The notes under the pieces are model-generated. The model did not search any database. It worked only from the letters and a program-made list of their open reading frames with translations, and was not told where the DNA came from. Shown one piece after another: positions 46,994-57,339 of a stretch of 64,000 nucleotides of DNA (the stretch's first letter is position 1; each line of letters begins with the position of its first letter). The stretch spans positions 202,742 through 266,741 of the forward strand of contig JAJAGP010000424.1 in the NCBI GenBank assembly GCA_025084515.1, in the 5' to 3' direction. Origin of the DNA: Ancistrus triradiatus. Its lineage: Eukaryota > Chordata > Actinopteri > Siluriformes > Loricariidae. The position numbers were made by a program, and so were the translations under genes.

Positions 46994-48150
46994 ATGTAAT
47001 TATTAGCTGTTATTGATTTTTTTTTTGTACCATAAGCTATTTTTTGAGATGCAGATCATCTCAAAGGGAGAGATTCACACCCCTAGTTGAAGCCCATGTT
47101 TTTGAACCCAAGCTGTCCACAAAAAAAAAAAAAAAGCTCAGTTGTTAGATATCCCTGTTTGTGGGTTGGCAGTCACTCAAGATATCAAAGTGTATATGCA
47201 CAAAAGTGAGTTCTACATATGTCCTCTTTAATCTCTAAACACACAATAAGTTGACAAATATTATAAAAGGCATGATATCAATGTTTAGGAATGGGTTAAA
47301 CTACACAAACAGTGTATATATACCAAGCTGAAAGCTTGAAGTGGATTATTTGATGAAGAAAGAGTGATAAAGACTGAGTTTGTGATGGATGAGTATTATA
47401 CTTCCAAATGATTCAGAGCCTGGTTTCTCCTGGTTCCATAGTGTAAAGACCACAGTGAAACACCAGTGATTCCAGGAATCCAGGGCCAAAGCTCGGCCAA
47501 AAGAGAGTACACATCTTACCTAGAAATGCCTGAGCTTCCCTGCTGTTTGATAAACATGGAATTCGTTTGCAGGTGGTGATGAAGACGGATGGCAGATTCA
47601 CTTCATAACTCACTGGTACCAAATTTTTTGAAGGTTTTTTTTTTAATTACAGTATGCCCTTAAGGTAAAAAAAAAGCGGTAAACACTGACAGCCCTGAGC
47701 ATAGGCCTACTTCATTAATGGGCAGTGGGTTTGCATATTTTTTGGCCAAATGTATAAGCCGAAGTCTAAATAAACGAATTACAAAAGAGGGTAATAGAAA
47801 CGTGAGATCTACAGCAATTCTGTTCGCCTGCGCTCTTCAAAACTTTTGTCCGACCGCCTCGAGTCCACACCCTTTTAAAGGATAATGCTAGCAGAACGTT
47901 GCATGCTGAAAAATACATTAAAAAACCTGTGTGGGGTAAAATCATTCCAAACAAAGAGCGTCACAAATTAAAAACAACCAAGAAAATATTATTTCGGCAA
48001 CTTTAACGTTTTTGGAGAGTTTGGGCTTCTTATAGGAACTTCCAACTTCCGCACGCAACACTGTATTGAGGCTATTATGTTTCAAATGACTCCGCTCGGA
48101 TACTCGATAAAGACGAGATCGCGAACATTTTGCATTGCAGGGGATGCGCT
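46994..48150. other. Septin intron 1, right part, no gene seen
   Basis: No coding signal. GAGAGATTCACACCCCTAGT near 47075 resembles a hAT end, but no partner was found. Confidence 0.45.
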
Positions 48151-48153
48151 TAC

Positions 48154-48330
48154 CTCTGTGTAAATATCTGACTTAAACACAAAAGATTGATTTTCCTCTT
48201 CCCTTAAATTCTCAGTTTTCCCAGATCAGTCCAGGGGATCCGGAAACAGCTGCAATTCCGCCTCCGCCGCGGAATACCGCTGAGTTTCTGAAACCGGGCT
48301 AAATGGCGCCATTGCGGCTCATAGCAGGAT
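48154..48330 (-). other. septin2: Septin gene first exon, 5' untranslated (right limit approximate)
   Basis: On the minus strand an exon-like stretch ends in CAGAG followed by a good donor, GTAAGCGC (the GT is at plus positions 52-53 of the 48100s). It lies upstream of the coding exons and inside the only GC-rich patch on this side of the gene. Vertebrate septin genes usually have such a noncoding first exon. The transcription start is not visible in the sequence; the right limit is a guess between 48300 and 48420. The intron to the start-codon exon would be about 5.6 kb and holds a hAT insertion. Confidence 0.5.
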
Positions 48331-48445
48331 CTGTAGACAATGAGTGAAAGGGCAGTCTCAGAGCCAAAATGGTGGGTAAAGGGCACAGTTGCAGTCAAGA
48401 ATTCCGCGCAGATTAGGGCGCTCCTAACGGGACTGGGCGTGCTGT
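48220..48445 (-). promoter_or_regulatory. Likely CpG-rich promoter of the septin gene
   Basis: This is a local GC- and CpG-rich island in an AT-rich surround. It has CCGCCTCCGCCGCGG (Sp1-like), GGGCGTG, a palindromic AATGGCGCCATT, and CCAAAATGG. The last two resemble YY1 sites in housekeeping promoters. There is no clear TATA box on the minus strand, which fits a broad TATA-less promoter. The assignment rests on base composition and position, not on transcript data. Confidence 0.5.
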
Positions 48446-49128
48446 TGCACGAAATAAAAATAGTTTAGATTAAGGAAGTTGTTTTTAATATAATTGTCGC
48501 ATTTATCTGGTATACTGATTAAAATCTTCAGTATAAATCCCCACACCACAGTATTTAGAGCTAAATGAATCGTTTATTTTGCATAGAAGCATATCCTTAT
48601 ACTGTAATTATTAACGAGGTATAGGTTATTTCTCTTAAACTGTGAATTACAATTTCGATCAAGTTTTAGATCAGGTCATATGTTCAAAATATGTATTCTA
48701 ATGGCTTAGTTTTACCTGCATTAAAAATGAACTCAGTCTGTACTTTTGTCACTTTAATTATTTTTATCGGATACTAATTGCAGCCAAATTAGCTGATTAA
48801 ATGCAAATAGCAAGTTAATCATATCCTATTTCTAAATGGACAAAAATACCTTCAGATCTATAAACTATGTTCTGTAATTTCTAGTTGAAGAATGGTTGAC
48901 AATTTAAACATTGTGTAGCATTATGATACCATAAAATAGTAATACCATTGGGTATACCTGAGTAAAATGTTGAGACAATGACTCAGTGAGTTGAATTTAT
49001 TTTAAAAAAACTAGATTTCATTGGCCTTTTACCACAGCCTGTTTAACTCAACCAGTTTTATTTGTTAAATGACTTATTGTACAGTTCCTATTTCCATAGT
49101 GGAGGAAGACTTAAAAGCATCACATATA
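48446..49128. other. Septin-claudin intergenic, no feature
   Basis: AT-rich unique-looking sequence upstream of the septin promoter. Confidence 0.45.
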
Positions 49129-49899
49129 CAGTGGTGCTTGTATGTTTGTGAATTCTTTTGAATGATCTGCATAAAATGGCCTAAAACATCGGATTTGCTA
49201 CTGTACATAAAGACAACCCAGTTAATCACATGAATCAAAATATATACTTTGTGATTTATTTATTTAAGAAACAATTCAACATTATATATTTTTGAGAGAC
49301 AAAAGTATGTGAACCTTTGCTTGCAGTATGTGGTGTGACCCCTTTGTGCAGCAAAACTGCGCCCACACATGCAACCATAACTGTTGATCAGTCCTGCACA
49401 CCGGCTTGGAGGATTTTTTTGCCCATTCCTCTATACAGAACAGCTTCAACTCTGGGATGTTGGTGGGTTTCCTTTCATTAACTTCTTCCCCAACTTGTTT
49501 AATGGATAAAAAACAGGACATTGACTTGAACATTCAAAAACATTTTCTTGTCTTGCTGCATGACCCACATTCTCACCCATGCTGTAGATGTTTTGTCAAC
49601 TACTCCAGGTCTTGAATTTTTCCATTTGTACAAAGTTCGTCTGACTATGGACTGGTGGAGTCCAAACTATTTTACAGATTGTGTTGTAATGTTTTCCAGC
49701 CTGATGAGCTAATATCTAATATTATAATAATATAAGAAATATAATAATATAAGAAAAATATAATAATTTTCTTATTTGTTTAATTGGGTTCTCCACATCT
49801 CCTTTTAGATCTTCTGTGGAAATCTGATGATGTTTGATGTCATATTTACACAGAAACATAGTCAAAATTAATGGGTTCACAAATTCTCAAGCACCACTG
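49129..49899 (-). mobile_element. Tc1 family member, copy 3, internally deleted
   Basis: The left end CAGTGGTGCTTGTATGTTTG and the right end CAAGCACCACTG lie between TA dinucleotides (49127-49128 and 49900-49901). Length is 771 bp. It keeps the transposase C-terminus on the minus strand (KPTNIPELKLFCIEEWAKKS, 49400-49470) and part of the middle and N-terminus, with most of the catalytic core gone. Confidence 0.88.
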
Positions 49900-49905
49900 T
49901 AAACT

Positions 49906-50470
49906 ATACTCTCACTGGCCACTTTATTAGGTACACTTTGCTAATACTGGGTTGGACCCACTTTTGAATTCAGAACCTCAATTATTTCTTTGTAGCATAA
50001 ATTCAAGAAGGTGCTGGAGAAAACCTCAGAGATTTTGGTCCATATTCACATGGTAGCATCATGCAGTTGCTGTAGAGCTATTGGATTGAGATCTGATGAC
50101 TGTGGGGGCCATTTCAGTACAGTGAACTCATTGTCATGGTCAAGAAACTAGTTTAAGATGATTTGAGCTTTGTCACATGGTGTGTTATTATACTCTTCTC
50201 CATACCTTGGTTGTAATGAGTGGTTATTTGAGTTACTGTTGCTTTTCTATCAGCTTGAACCAGTCTGGTCATTGTCCTCTGACCTCTGGCATAAACAAGG
50301 CACTTTTGCCCAGTGAATTTCTGCTCACTGGATATTTTCTCTTTTTCAGCAGGTCGTCTTGATCATGTCTTGTCTAAATGCACTGAGTTGCTGCCATGTG
50401 ATTGGCTGATTAGACATTTGAGTTATCAAGCATTCAACAGGTGTACTTAATAAAGTGGCCGATGAGCATA
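49906..50470 (-). mobile_element. DNA transposon, second copy of the CACTGGCCACTTTATTAGG family
   Basis: The left end TACTCTCACTGGCCACTTTA and the right end (reverse complement TATGCTCATCGGCCACTTTA) match the element at 13021-14049. It is about half that length and abuts the Tc1 copy 3. Confidence 0.75.
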
Positions 50471-50471
50471 T

Positions 50472-51781
50472 ATTGAAATGTTAGTCCAAAAAAGTATTTT
50501 ATACATTCACTAAAGGTGTAAGCAGACAGTTATATTTATTGTATCACATTATGTTTCTCACTCTAAAATTACAAGGCATTACATTTACTGGGGTATGATA
50601 TTAAAATAAGCAAAATTTTTTGCTAATTTAAAAGTCACTATAATCTACTATATTGAGAGTGTGAGTGTGAGTAAATGACTCTTCAGTCGATTGGAGATTT
50701 AGCACGTATACAGAAATCTTGTTCACTTCTTTCTAGCAGTCAGTGTTAAATTAATGGGACTTTTGTGTTGCTTTCAGTAGATCTGAAAAATCTTTAGTAT
50801 ACTGGTATATGTATATGGAGTATTAATACTTTGTTATATTAGTTTTCTGTATTATTTATCTTTAAATAATAGGAGAACAAAAGGAGAAACATCCAGCTGC
50901 AGTAGAGGTCCCACATTTGCTTTCACATGACAGGGCTGTTTTTTTTCCACCAATGACACATTAAGATGAGGCTCAACATAAGATGTAATTAGCCTAGTCG
51001 AGACTTTACACTGAGTAATTATCTGGAGGGACTGGCACACTCAATTCAAAGTAAAGCGTTAAACAAAACAAATAACTCAAGATGTTTACCTGCTTGTGTT
51101 TAATTAAAAATAAATAAATAAATAAATAAATATTTTTCATGGCTGTAAAAAATGTTAGATTTTATGACACCTTATTATAGATTCCAGCTAGCATCCTGAA
51201 TGGTTCCATGGTGTGTTGGTGCAAGAGGTTCCAGCATTACCATATCACCGTGAAGCTTCATCAGAATGAGTTTTCTCTATAAACCTATATATATAAATAC
51301 TTTAGATGTTTTTAGTGTAGAGTGTTGTTTGATTTTTCTGTAGACTTCTGGTCTCTCTCGCTCCTTTCTTTCCCTCTCTATAGGCTAACTCATCTAGTCT
51401 AGTGCTAAATCTCAAAATAGTAGGTTCCCTTCTCTCCCTCCTCCCTCTATCCTATTGTCTCACTGCCCAGCTTCCCTCTTTTACTATTGGTTGTTGGTAG
51501 ATGCGGTGCGGCGCGATTGGACGAAAGTTTTTCTTTTTTTACTCGAACCCTCTTGAAGACTCATTCACCCCCTCCTCTCAGCGTACCTTCTGCTCACAGC
51601 TTTTCTTCTCCGCTCCGCTTCTACTGCGCGCTCACTCCTTTATTCTATGCGGTGATGTATACCTGGTCTCTTACACCTGTTTGCTTGCTTCAGAATTAAA
51701 TCACGCCTGCAAGCTGGACTTGGCGAGAGTTCTCAGTTGAATTGAGATTCATAATTAATAAGGACAAAGTTGGAAGAAAAG
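50472..51781 (+). promoter_or_regulatory. Claudin upstream region and likely 5' UTR
   Basis: After the repeat ending near 50470 this stretch looks single-copy. From 51350 it becomes pyrimidine-rich, then turns CpG-richer (GCGGTGCGGCGCGATTGG near 51500, with a CCAAT-type box on the other strand). A core promoter and 5' UTR are expected in 51450-51781. I cannot pinpoint a TATA box or start site. Confidence 0.4.
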
Positions 51782-52435
51782 ATGGCTTCAGCTGCGTTGG
51801 AGCTGCTTGGACTGACACTTGGAGTGCTCGGGACCTTGCTGGAAATGATCGCGTGCGGTCTGCCCACGTGGAAGGTAACGGCGTACATCGAGGCCAACAT
51901 CGTGGTTTCGCAGACCATCTGGGACGGACTGTGGATGTCCTGTGCGGTGCAGAGTACGGGCCAGATGCAGTGCAAGGTGCATGACTCGATGCTGGCTCTC
52001 GGCCGAGACCTGCAGGTGGCGCGGGCACTCACCGTGGTCTCCTCCGTTCTGTGTGTGGTGGCGCTGTTGGCAGTGATCGCCGGGGCGCAGTGCACTAACT
52101 GTATCCGCGCCGAGCGCGTGAAGGCGCGGGTGGTGAACATCGGCGGCGGGCTTTACCTTATCAGCGCCCTTCTCGTTCTCGTTCCACTCTGCTGGATGGC
52201 CAGCAACATCATCGCCGACTTCTACGACCCGCACGTACCCACAGCAAAGAAGCGCGAGATGGGCGCCGCGCTCTACATCGGCTGGGCGGCGTCGGCGCTC
52301 CTGCTGCTCGGTGGCGCTGTGCTTTGCTGCTCGTGTCCTACATCATCCCCGGCCGGAGCCGGCTACTCAGTCAACTACGCGGCCACCAAAAGAGCCACGA
52401 CGAACGGAGAATACGACAAGCGGAACTACGTATAA
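51782..52435 (+). CDS. cldn5: Claudin, claudin-5-like tight-junction protein (217 aa, single exon)
   Basis: Claudins are four-pass membrane proteins that form tight-junction strands and set paracellular permeability; claudin-5 is the main endothelial one. Visible hallmarks are W30, G49-L50-W51, C54 and C64 in the first extracellular loop, R81 before TM2, hydrophobic segments near 8-28, 82-102, 117-140 and 161-183, cysteines after TM4 (LCCSCP), and a C-terminal YV that would bind ZO PDZ domains. The tail ...GEYDKRNYV and the AGAQCTNC, ADFYDP and GAALYIGWAA blocks look most like claudin-5. The start is the ATG at 51782 in strong context (A at -3, G at +4). A few codons upstream stay open but have no ATG. 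An intronless coding region is usual for this claudin group. Odd points: T18 replaces the common tryptophan of TM1, E21 is charged inside TM1, and T29 precedes W30. The exact paralogue is uncertain. Confidence 0.92.
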   Translation: MASAALELLGLTLGVLGTLLEMIACGLPTWKVTAYIEANIVVSQTIWDGLWMSCAVQSTGQMQCKVHDSMLALGRDLQVARALTVVSSVLCVVALLAVIAGAQCTNCIRAERVKARVVNIGGGLYLISALLVLVPLCWMASNIIADFYDPHVPTAKKREMGAALYIGWAASALLLLGGAVLCCSCPTSSPAGAGYSVNYAATKRATTNGEYDKRNYV

Positions 52436-53440
52436 ATCTGAAATGTACAGAAACTGAGACACGTCTGTGCATCCCTCACTATATGCTGCCCGTACCGCAT
52501 AGAGCAGGGGTACTCAAGTCTAAATCTCAGTAATCTTGGACCAGATCCAGAAGGTTTTCATCTTACCTTTACTTAGGAGTCAGAAGGTGATGACTGAACC
52601 CTAAGCAATTAATCTGCGTCGGCAATTATACATACAATGATCACTCTTTAGATTTAGATTGATGTAGCCTAAGCTTAGAAAATTTCCTCAAAGTTTCTAC
52701 CTTTAAGTATAGAAACTGAAGGCTCTGCTAAAGCCCTTAATAGTCCTTGATATGGGTTCTACATAAACTTAATAGGGCAAAAGTCAACCAGCATTTAAGG
52801 TATTACATAGATGTTTTTATGAGTGTAGTTTTGAATACCCCTATAAATATGGAGGTGTAGCCAATATTTTGTAATATTATTTATTATGGTAGTATCCTTC
52901 AACATCAAATAGTAATGGTCTGATATAACGTCAACATCCGTTTGAGCAGGCCTACTATATTTTCATGATGTATACTACTGTAATTCATTTTAAGATGATG
53001 ACCATTAAAACATGCCAGTGTGAAAAGTGGTACATAAGGACGTACCTAAACTAATTTCAGATAGGCAACTAATTATATTGTAATCAGCACACTGAGCAAA
53101 TTCTCCATTGTTCCAACTTACAGTGGGAAGATACAGTGATGTAGGCTATTTTTTGCTATATTATTGGTATGACAAACTGTTCCGTTTTGGAGATGGATGT
53201 GGACTGCAATGTTCTTTGCACCAGCAAATATTTTATTCTAAACCTCACTGTAAAATGATTTGTCTTGCTTTAAGTGTCCCAAACACTCCTGAGGTTTTTT
53301 GCTGAGGTTGCATTTTTTTCTACTCTTTTTTTTGTACTCACAGACCTTTTTGTTCCAGCCTTTTTAGGCAGAGGCAATGCATTTTGAGATAAAACAGTCA
53401 AAAGCTTGTTCAGCTTAGGCCAAAATAAACAGTGTAGATC
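52436..53440 (+). other. Probable claudin 3' UTR with candidate poly(A) signal
   Basis: About 1 kb of AT-rich, apparently non-repetitive sequence follows the claudin stop codon. It contains ATTAAA near 53005 and AATAAA at 53424-53429, a plausible poly(A) signal. Claudin mRNAs often have long 3' UTRs. Which signal is used cannot be told from the sequence alone. Confidence 0.35.
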
Positions 53441-53544
53441 TTTTAGCTATTTGACCACAGTTGAATGCCATTAATAATATTATTATTACTATTATTATTG
53501 TTTATCCTCATTCATTCTTTCATTTTCATACTTGCTTAATCCAA

Positions 53545-53635
53545 TTTAGGGTCGCACAGAGCCGGAGTTTAACTGGCAGCACAGGGCACAAGGCAGGAAC
53601 CAACCCTAGACAGTGTGCAAATCCATAGCAGGGTG

Positions 53636-53667
<32 letters not shown>

Positions 53668-53815
53668 GGGACACTGCTAGAGACACCACTTGACCTAACA
53701 CTAGTCTTGGGAATGTGGGAGGAAACAGGAGAATCTGGAGGAAACCCATGCAAACATAAAGAGAACATGTAAACTCCACACAGGCAGACTCCAGGCCAGG
53801 AACTGAATTGTTGAT
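53545..53815 (-). repeat. Dispersed repeat, antisense copy of 12690-12965 family
   Basis: Read in reverse complement, TGTGTGGAGTTTACATGTTC and CTCCAGATTCTCCTGTTTCC fit the family seen at 12690. A CA/GC tract (53636-53668) sits at the same internal place as the GT tract of the other copy. Confidence 0.6.
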
Positions 53816-54432
53816 GTTGATTATGCTCATGTTAATTGTTTTAAAGTGTTGACTGTTGGGAGTCCTGACAGCGCATGGTCAAATGTAAAAATTCAGAGAC
53901 TTTTTGGACATGAACTGCCACTATGGACACAACTGGATAGTGCAGAAGCTCTTTTAATATGTGGACTTTTTATAATAGCTGTCCAAGAAACGGACAAATT
54001 AAAGGACAAATCAGTGTGCTCCCCTACTGGAATTAATGTGCTGGATGTGTTATTTGTACATATTAATAATGTGGTTTCTCATATTATTCAAATCAATGCT
54101 AAGCTCAAACTTTGTCCACAGACTGGGGGTCTATGTCTGGTTTATTTTTTAAACTTTCAAAATGCTTTTTATGGTGTTTCTGATTCTTAGTTTTTTAATA
54201 AACAGCTGTTGTTATTTTACAAATGTGATCATTTATTTGGCTGTAAATTAGCAACTGAAAGCAGGAATGCTTTCCAGGATGCTGTGAATGTTATACAAGG
54301 ATATTTTACCTAGGACAGAAATTTGGGTGGCCTGTTTGTAAAAGCAGTTTCTAGTACTCTGCCTCTGGACTGAGCAACACACACACAGGCACATGCACAT
54401 GCACACGCACACGCACACGCACACGCACACGC

Positions 54433-54474
<42 letters not shown>

Positions 54475-55264
54475 CAACCATTCCTGCTCCTACCAATTGT
54501 CTACCGATCTTATGTCACATGTTTAATTAAAACATGCTTTTCACCTGATTTAATGCTCTAATAGTGTACATCTGGATACAATTCTAAATTACCGAAGACT
54601 AAATTAATGTGAAACTATATTAGCTTGGAGAATAAGATCTGCTGAATCATATCTTACAAAATTATAGAATTAGGCCCAGGGACCTTGACAAAGGGCAGGT
54701 TTTAGGGTTTTTTTTCAGTGGAGGCGATAATCAAAAATTGTTTTTATAATTTAATGACTTTGCGGAATGTTAATTCAGCTCTGCATACAAAAAAAAACCT
54801 CTGACTGCTATGCCTTCTCTCACTCTAACAGTTTAGGCTATATTTGCTGTATGCTGTATTTCACTTTGTAATAATATTACATTTAGGTATTTACTCTCTG
54901 CTCATTCAGTCACTAAAACAGCTAACTCATAACAGCTAACAACTAACTGCCTAAAAAGATGAAAAGACAATCTATTGTTTTTTAATAAGTCTTGGAATAT
55001 ATTAATCCTGTGTACATTTGAAATGAACCATTTGAGGAAACTTTCCACCTCAAATGGACTCAATTAACCATGACATCTTTGGTGTCCACATTATGGTTAT
55101 TTTTATTATTACAGTTTTTTTCTGAACTGTAATGAGTAATAGTTAATTAAATAATTCTTATGATCAACAAGTAGGGCTATCCAAACTTCCACACCTGCTT
55201 CAGATCACTTTTTTTTAATCTCATCTCAGTAGACTAATCAATGTGCTAGGCAATTTCTTATAAA
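53816..55264. other. No confident gene; one weak ORF
   Basis: A 114-codon open frame at 53846-54190 (MLTVGSPDSAWSNVKIQRLF) ends 8 bp before AATAAA, but it resembles no family I know and looks like chance or decayed repeat. The rest is AT-rich. Confidence 0.35.
54377..54472. repeat. (CA)n/(CGCA)n microsatellite
   Basis: ACACACAGGCACATGCACAT followed by repeated ACACGC units and then pure CA. Confidence 0.96.
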
Positions 55265-55380
55265 ATGTTCATCTTCATTAGCTACTGGCTGGGTCACAGT
55301 GAACCAGAAATCCTGGACATAAGGTGACCACACACAGGATAGGATGCCACTGCATAACAGGGCATCACAAGATACACATA

Positions 55381-56965
55381 CAGTGGTGCTTGAAAGTTTG
55401 TGAACCCTTTAGAATTTTCTATATTTCTGCAGAAATATGACCTAAAACATCATCAGATTTTCACACAAGTCCTAAAAGTAGATAAAGAGAACCCAGGTAA
55501 ACAAATGAGACAAAAATATTATACTTGGTCATTTATTTATTGAGGAAAATGATAGAAATGATTACTGAGTGGCAAAAGTGTGTGAACCTTTGCTTTCAGT
55601 ATCTGGTGTGACCCCCCTGTGCAGCAATAACTGAGCTAAACATTTCCTGTAACTGTTGATCAGTCCTGCACACCGGCTTGGAGGAATTTTAGCCAATTCC
55701 TCCTTACAGAACAGCTTCAACTCTGGGATGTTGGTTTGTTTCCTCACATTAACTGCTCACTTCAGGTCCTTCCACAACATTTCTATTGGATTAAGGTCAG
55801 GACTTTGACTTGGCCATTCCAAAACATTACCTTTATTCTTCTTTAACCATTCTTTGGTAGAATGACTTGTGTGCTTAGGGTCGTTGTCTTGCTTCATGAC
55901 CCACCTTCTCTTGAGATTCAGTTCATGGGCAGATGTCCTGACATTTTCCTTTACAATTCTGTGATATAATTCAGAATTCATTCTTCCATCAATGATGGCA
56001 AGCCGTGCTGGTCCAGATGCAGCAAAACAGGCCCAAACCTTGATGCTACCACCACCATGTTTCACAGATGGGATAAGGTTCTTATACTGGAATGCAGTGT
56101 TTTTTCTCCAAACATAACGCCTTTCTTTTAAACCAACAACTTCTATTTGGTCTCATCCATCCACAAAACATTCTTCCAATAGCCTTCTGGCTTGTCCACG
56201 CGATCTTTCACAAACTGCAGACGAGCAGAAATGTCTTTTTGAAAAGCAGTGGCTTTCTCCTTGCAACCATGCCATGCACACCATTGATGTTCAGTGTTTT
56301 TCTGATGGTGGACTCATGAACATTAACATTAGTCAATCTGAGAGAGGCCTTCAGTTGCTTAGAAGTTACCCTGGAGTCCTTTGTGACCTCACCAACTATT
56401 ACACGCCTTGCTCTTGGAGTGATCTTTGTTGGTTGACCACTCCTGGGGATTGGTAACAATGTTTATGAATTTCCTCCATTTGTACACAATCTGTCTGACT
56501 GTGGATTGGTGGAGTCCAAACTCTTTAGAAATGGTTTTGTAACCTTTTCCAGCCTGATGAGCATCAACAACTTTTTCTGAGGACCTCAGAAATCTCCTTT
56601 GTTCGTGCCATGATACACTTCCACAAACATGACACAGACTTTGATATATCGTTGTTCTCTAAATAAAACAGGGTGCCCACTCACACCTGATTGTCATCCC
56701 ACTGATTGAAAACACCTGACTCTCAGTTCACCTCCAAATTAACTGCTAATCCTAGAGGTTCACATACTTATGCCACTCACTAATATGTAATATTGGATCA
56801 TTTTCCGTAATAAATAAATGACCAAGTATAATATGTTTGTCTCATGTGTTTATTTGTGTTCTCTTTAATTTTAGGAGTTGTGTGAAAATCTGATGATGTT
56901 TTAGGTCATATTTATGCAGAAATCTAGAAAATTCTAAAGGGTTCACAAAGTTTCAAGCACCACTG
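55381..56965 (-). mobile_element. Tc1 family member, copy 4: complete ends, 1585 bp
   Basis: CAGTGGTGCTTGAAAGTTTG and its mirror CAAGCACCACTG lie between TA duplications at 55379-55380 and 56966-56967. Both ends include the inner repeat (AGTCCTAAAAGTAGATAAAG). The transposase runs on the minus strand from about 56610 (MARTKEISEV) to about 55598 (HTRY-type end). This is the only copy of the family here with both inverted repeats and an uninterrupted length. Confidence 0.93.
55598..56610 (-). pseudogene. Tc1 transposase remnant, copy 4
   Basis: Blocks on the minus strand: RSGQPTKITPRARRVIVGEV (56208-56459), MKHGGGSIKVWACFAASGPA and KQDNDPKHTSHSTKEWLKKN with SQSPDLNPIEMLWKDLK (55757-56065, second D and E), and RKQTNIPELKLFCKEELAKI (55562-55747). 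Frameshifts near the N-terminus, about 56130 and about 55750 disable it. Confidence 0.88.
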
Positions 56966-57339
56966 TAGACAATTTAGGTTGTCACAGAGAGAAAATTTAC
57001 GGTAGCCAGTCCAACTAATGGTATTTTCTTGGAGGCCTAAGGAAAGCAGTGTACCTGGACGAAACACTCTTGAACAGAGAGAGAACATGCAAACATCACT
57101 CAGACAGTAACTGGAGCTGAGCATTGAAACCTGGTACATTGCTTCCGACTGTGCTTCTGCTGTGGAATGCTTCTGTATATAAAATAAAAATAAAGTAAGA
57201 GTACATTTTGGAGATGAATAAATGTATTTCATACAGATGTATTTATTTTACTATGAAATTGTTTATGTGCAAATGGTATTTCATAGACTTACATATCTGA
57301 GGTATGTACATAAGGATTTTAGCATTCAGCTGGCTAATA

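Larger units (their letters stand above)
55268..57130 (-). repeat. Dispersed repeat (12690 family) interrupted by Tc1 copy 4
   Basis: 55290-55380 (GGGTCACAGTGAACCAGAAA, AGGATGCCACTGCATAACAG) and 56968-57130 (CAATTTAGGTTGTCACAGAG, GAGAACATGCAAACATCACT) look like two halves of one repeat. The Tc1 lies exactly between them with a TA duplication. Confidence 0.55.

Noticed and set aside
46994..47090. A further hAT end (GATTCACACCCCTA) near 47075 with a partner around 45290
   Set aside because: The supposed left partner shows no matching inverted end and no duplication; too weak to report as an element.
51770..51781. Upstream in-frame start for the claudin
   Set aside because: The codon at 51770 is TTG, not ATG. 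The ATG at 51782 has strong context and gives the family's usual N-terminus.
51733..52234. Antisense open frames of 135-148 codons across the claudin
   Set aside because: They mirror the GC-rich coding sequence of the claudin and show no domain of their own.
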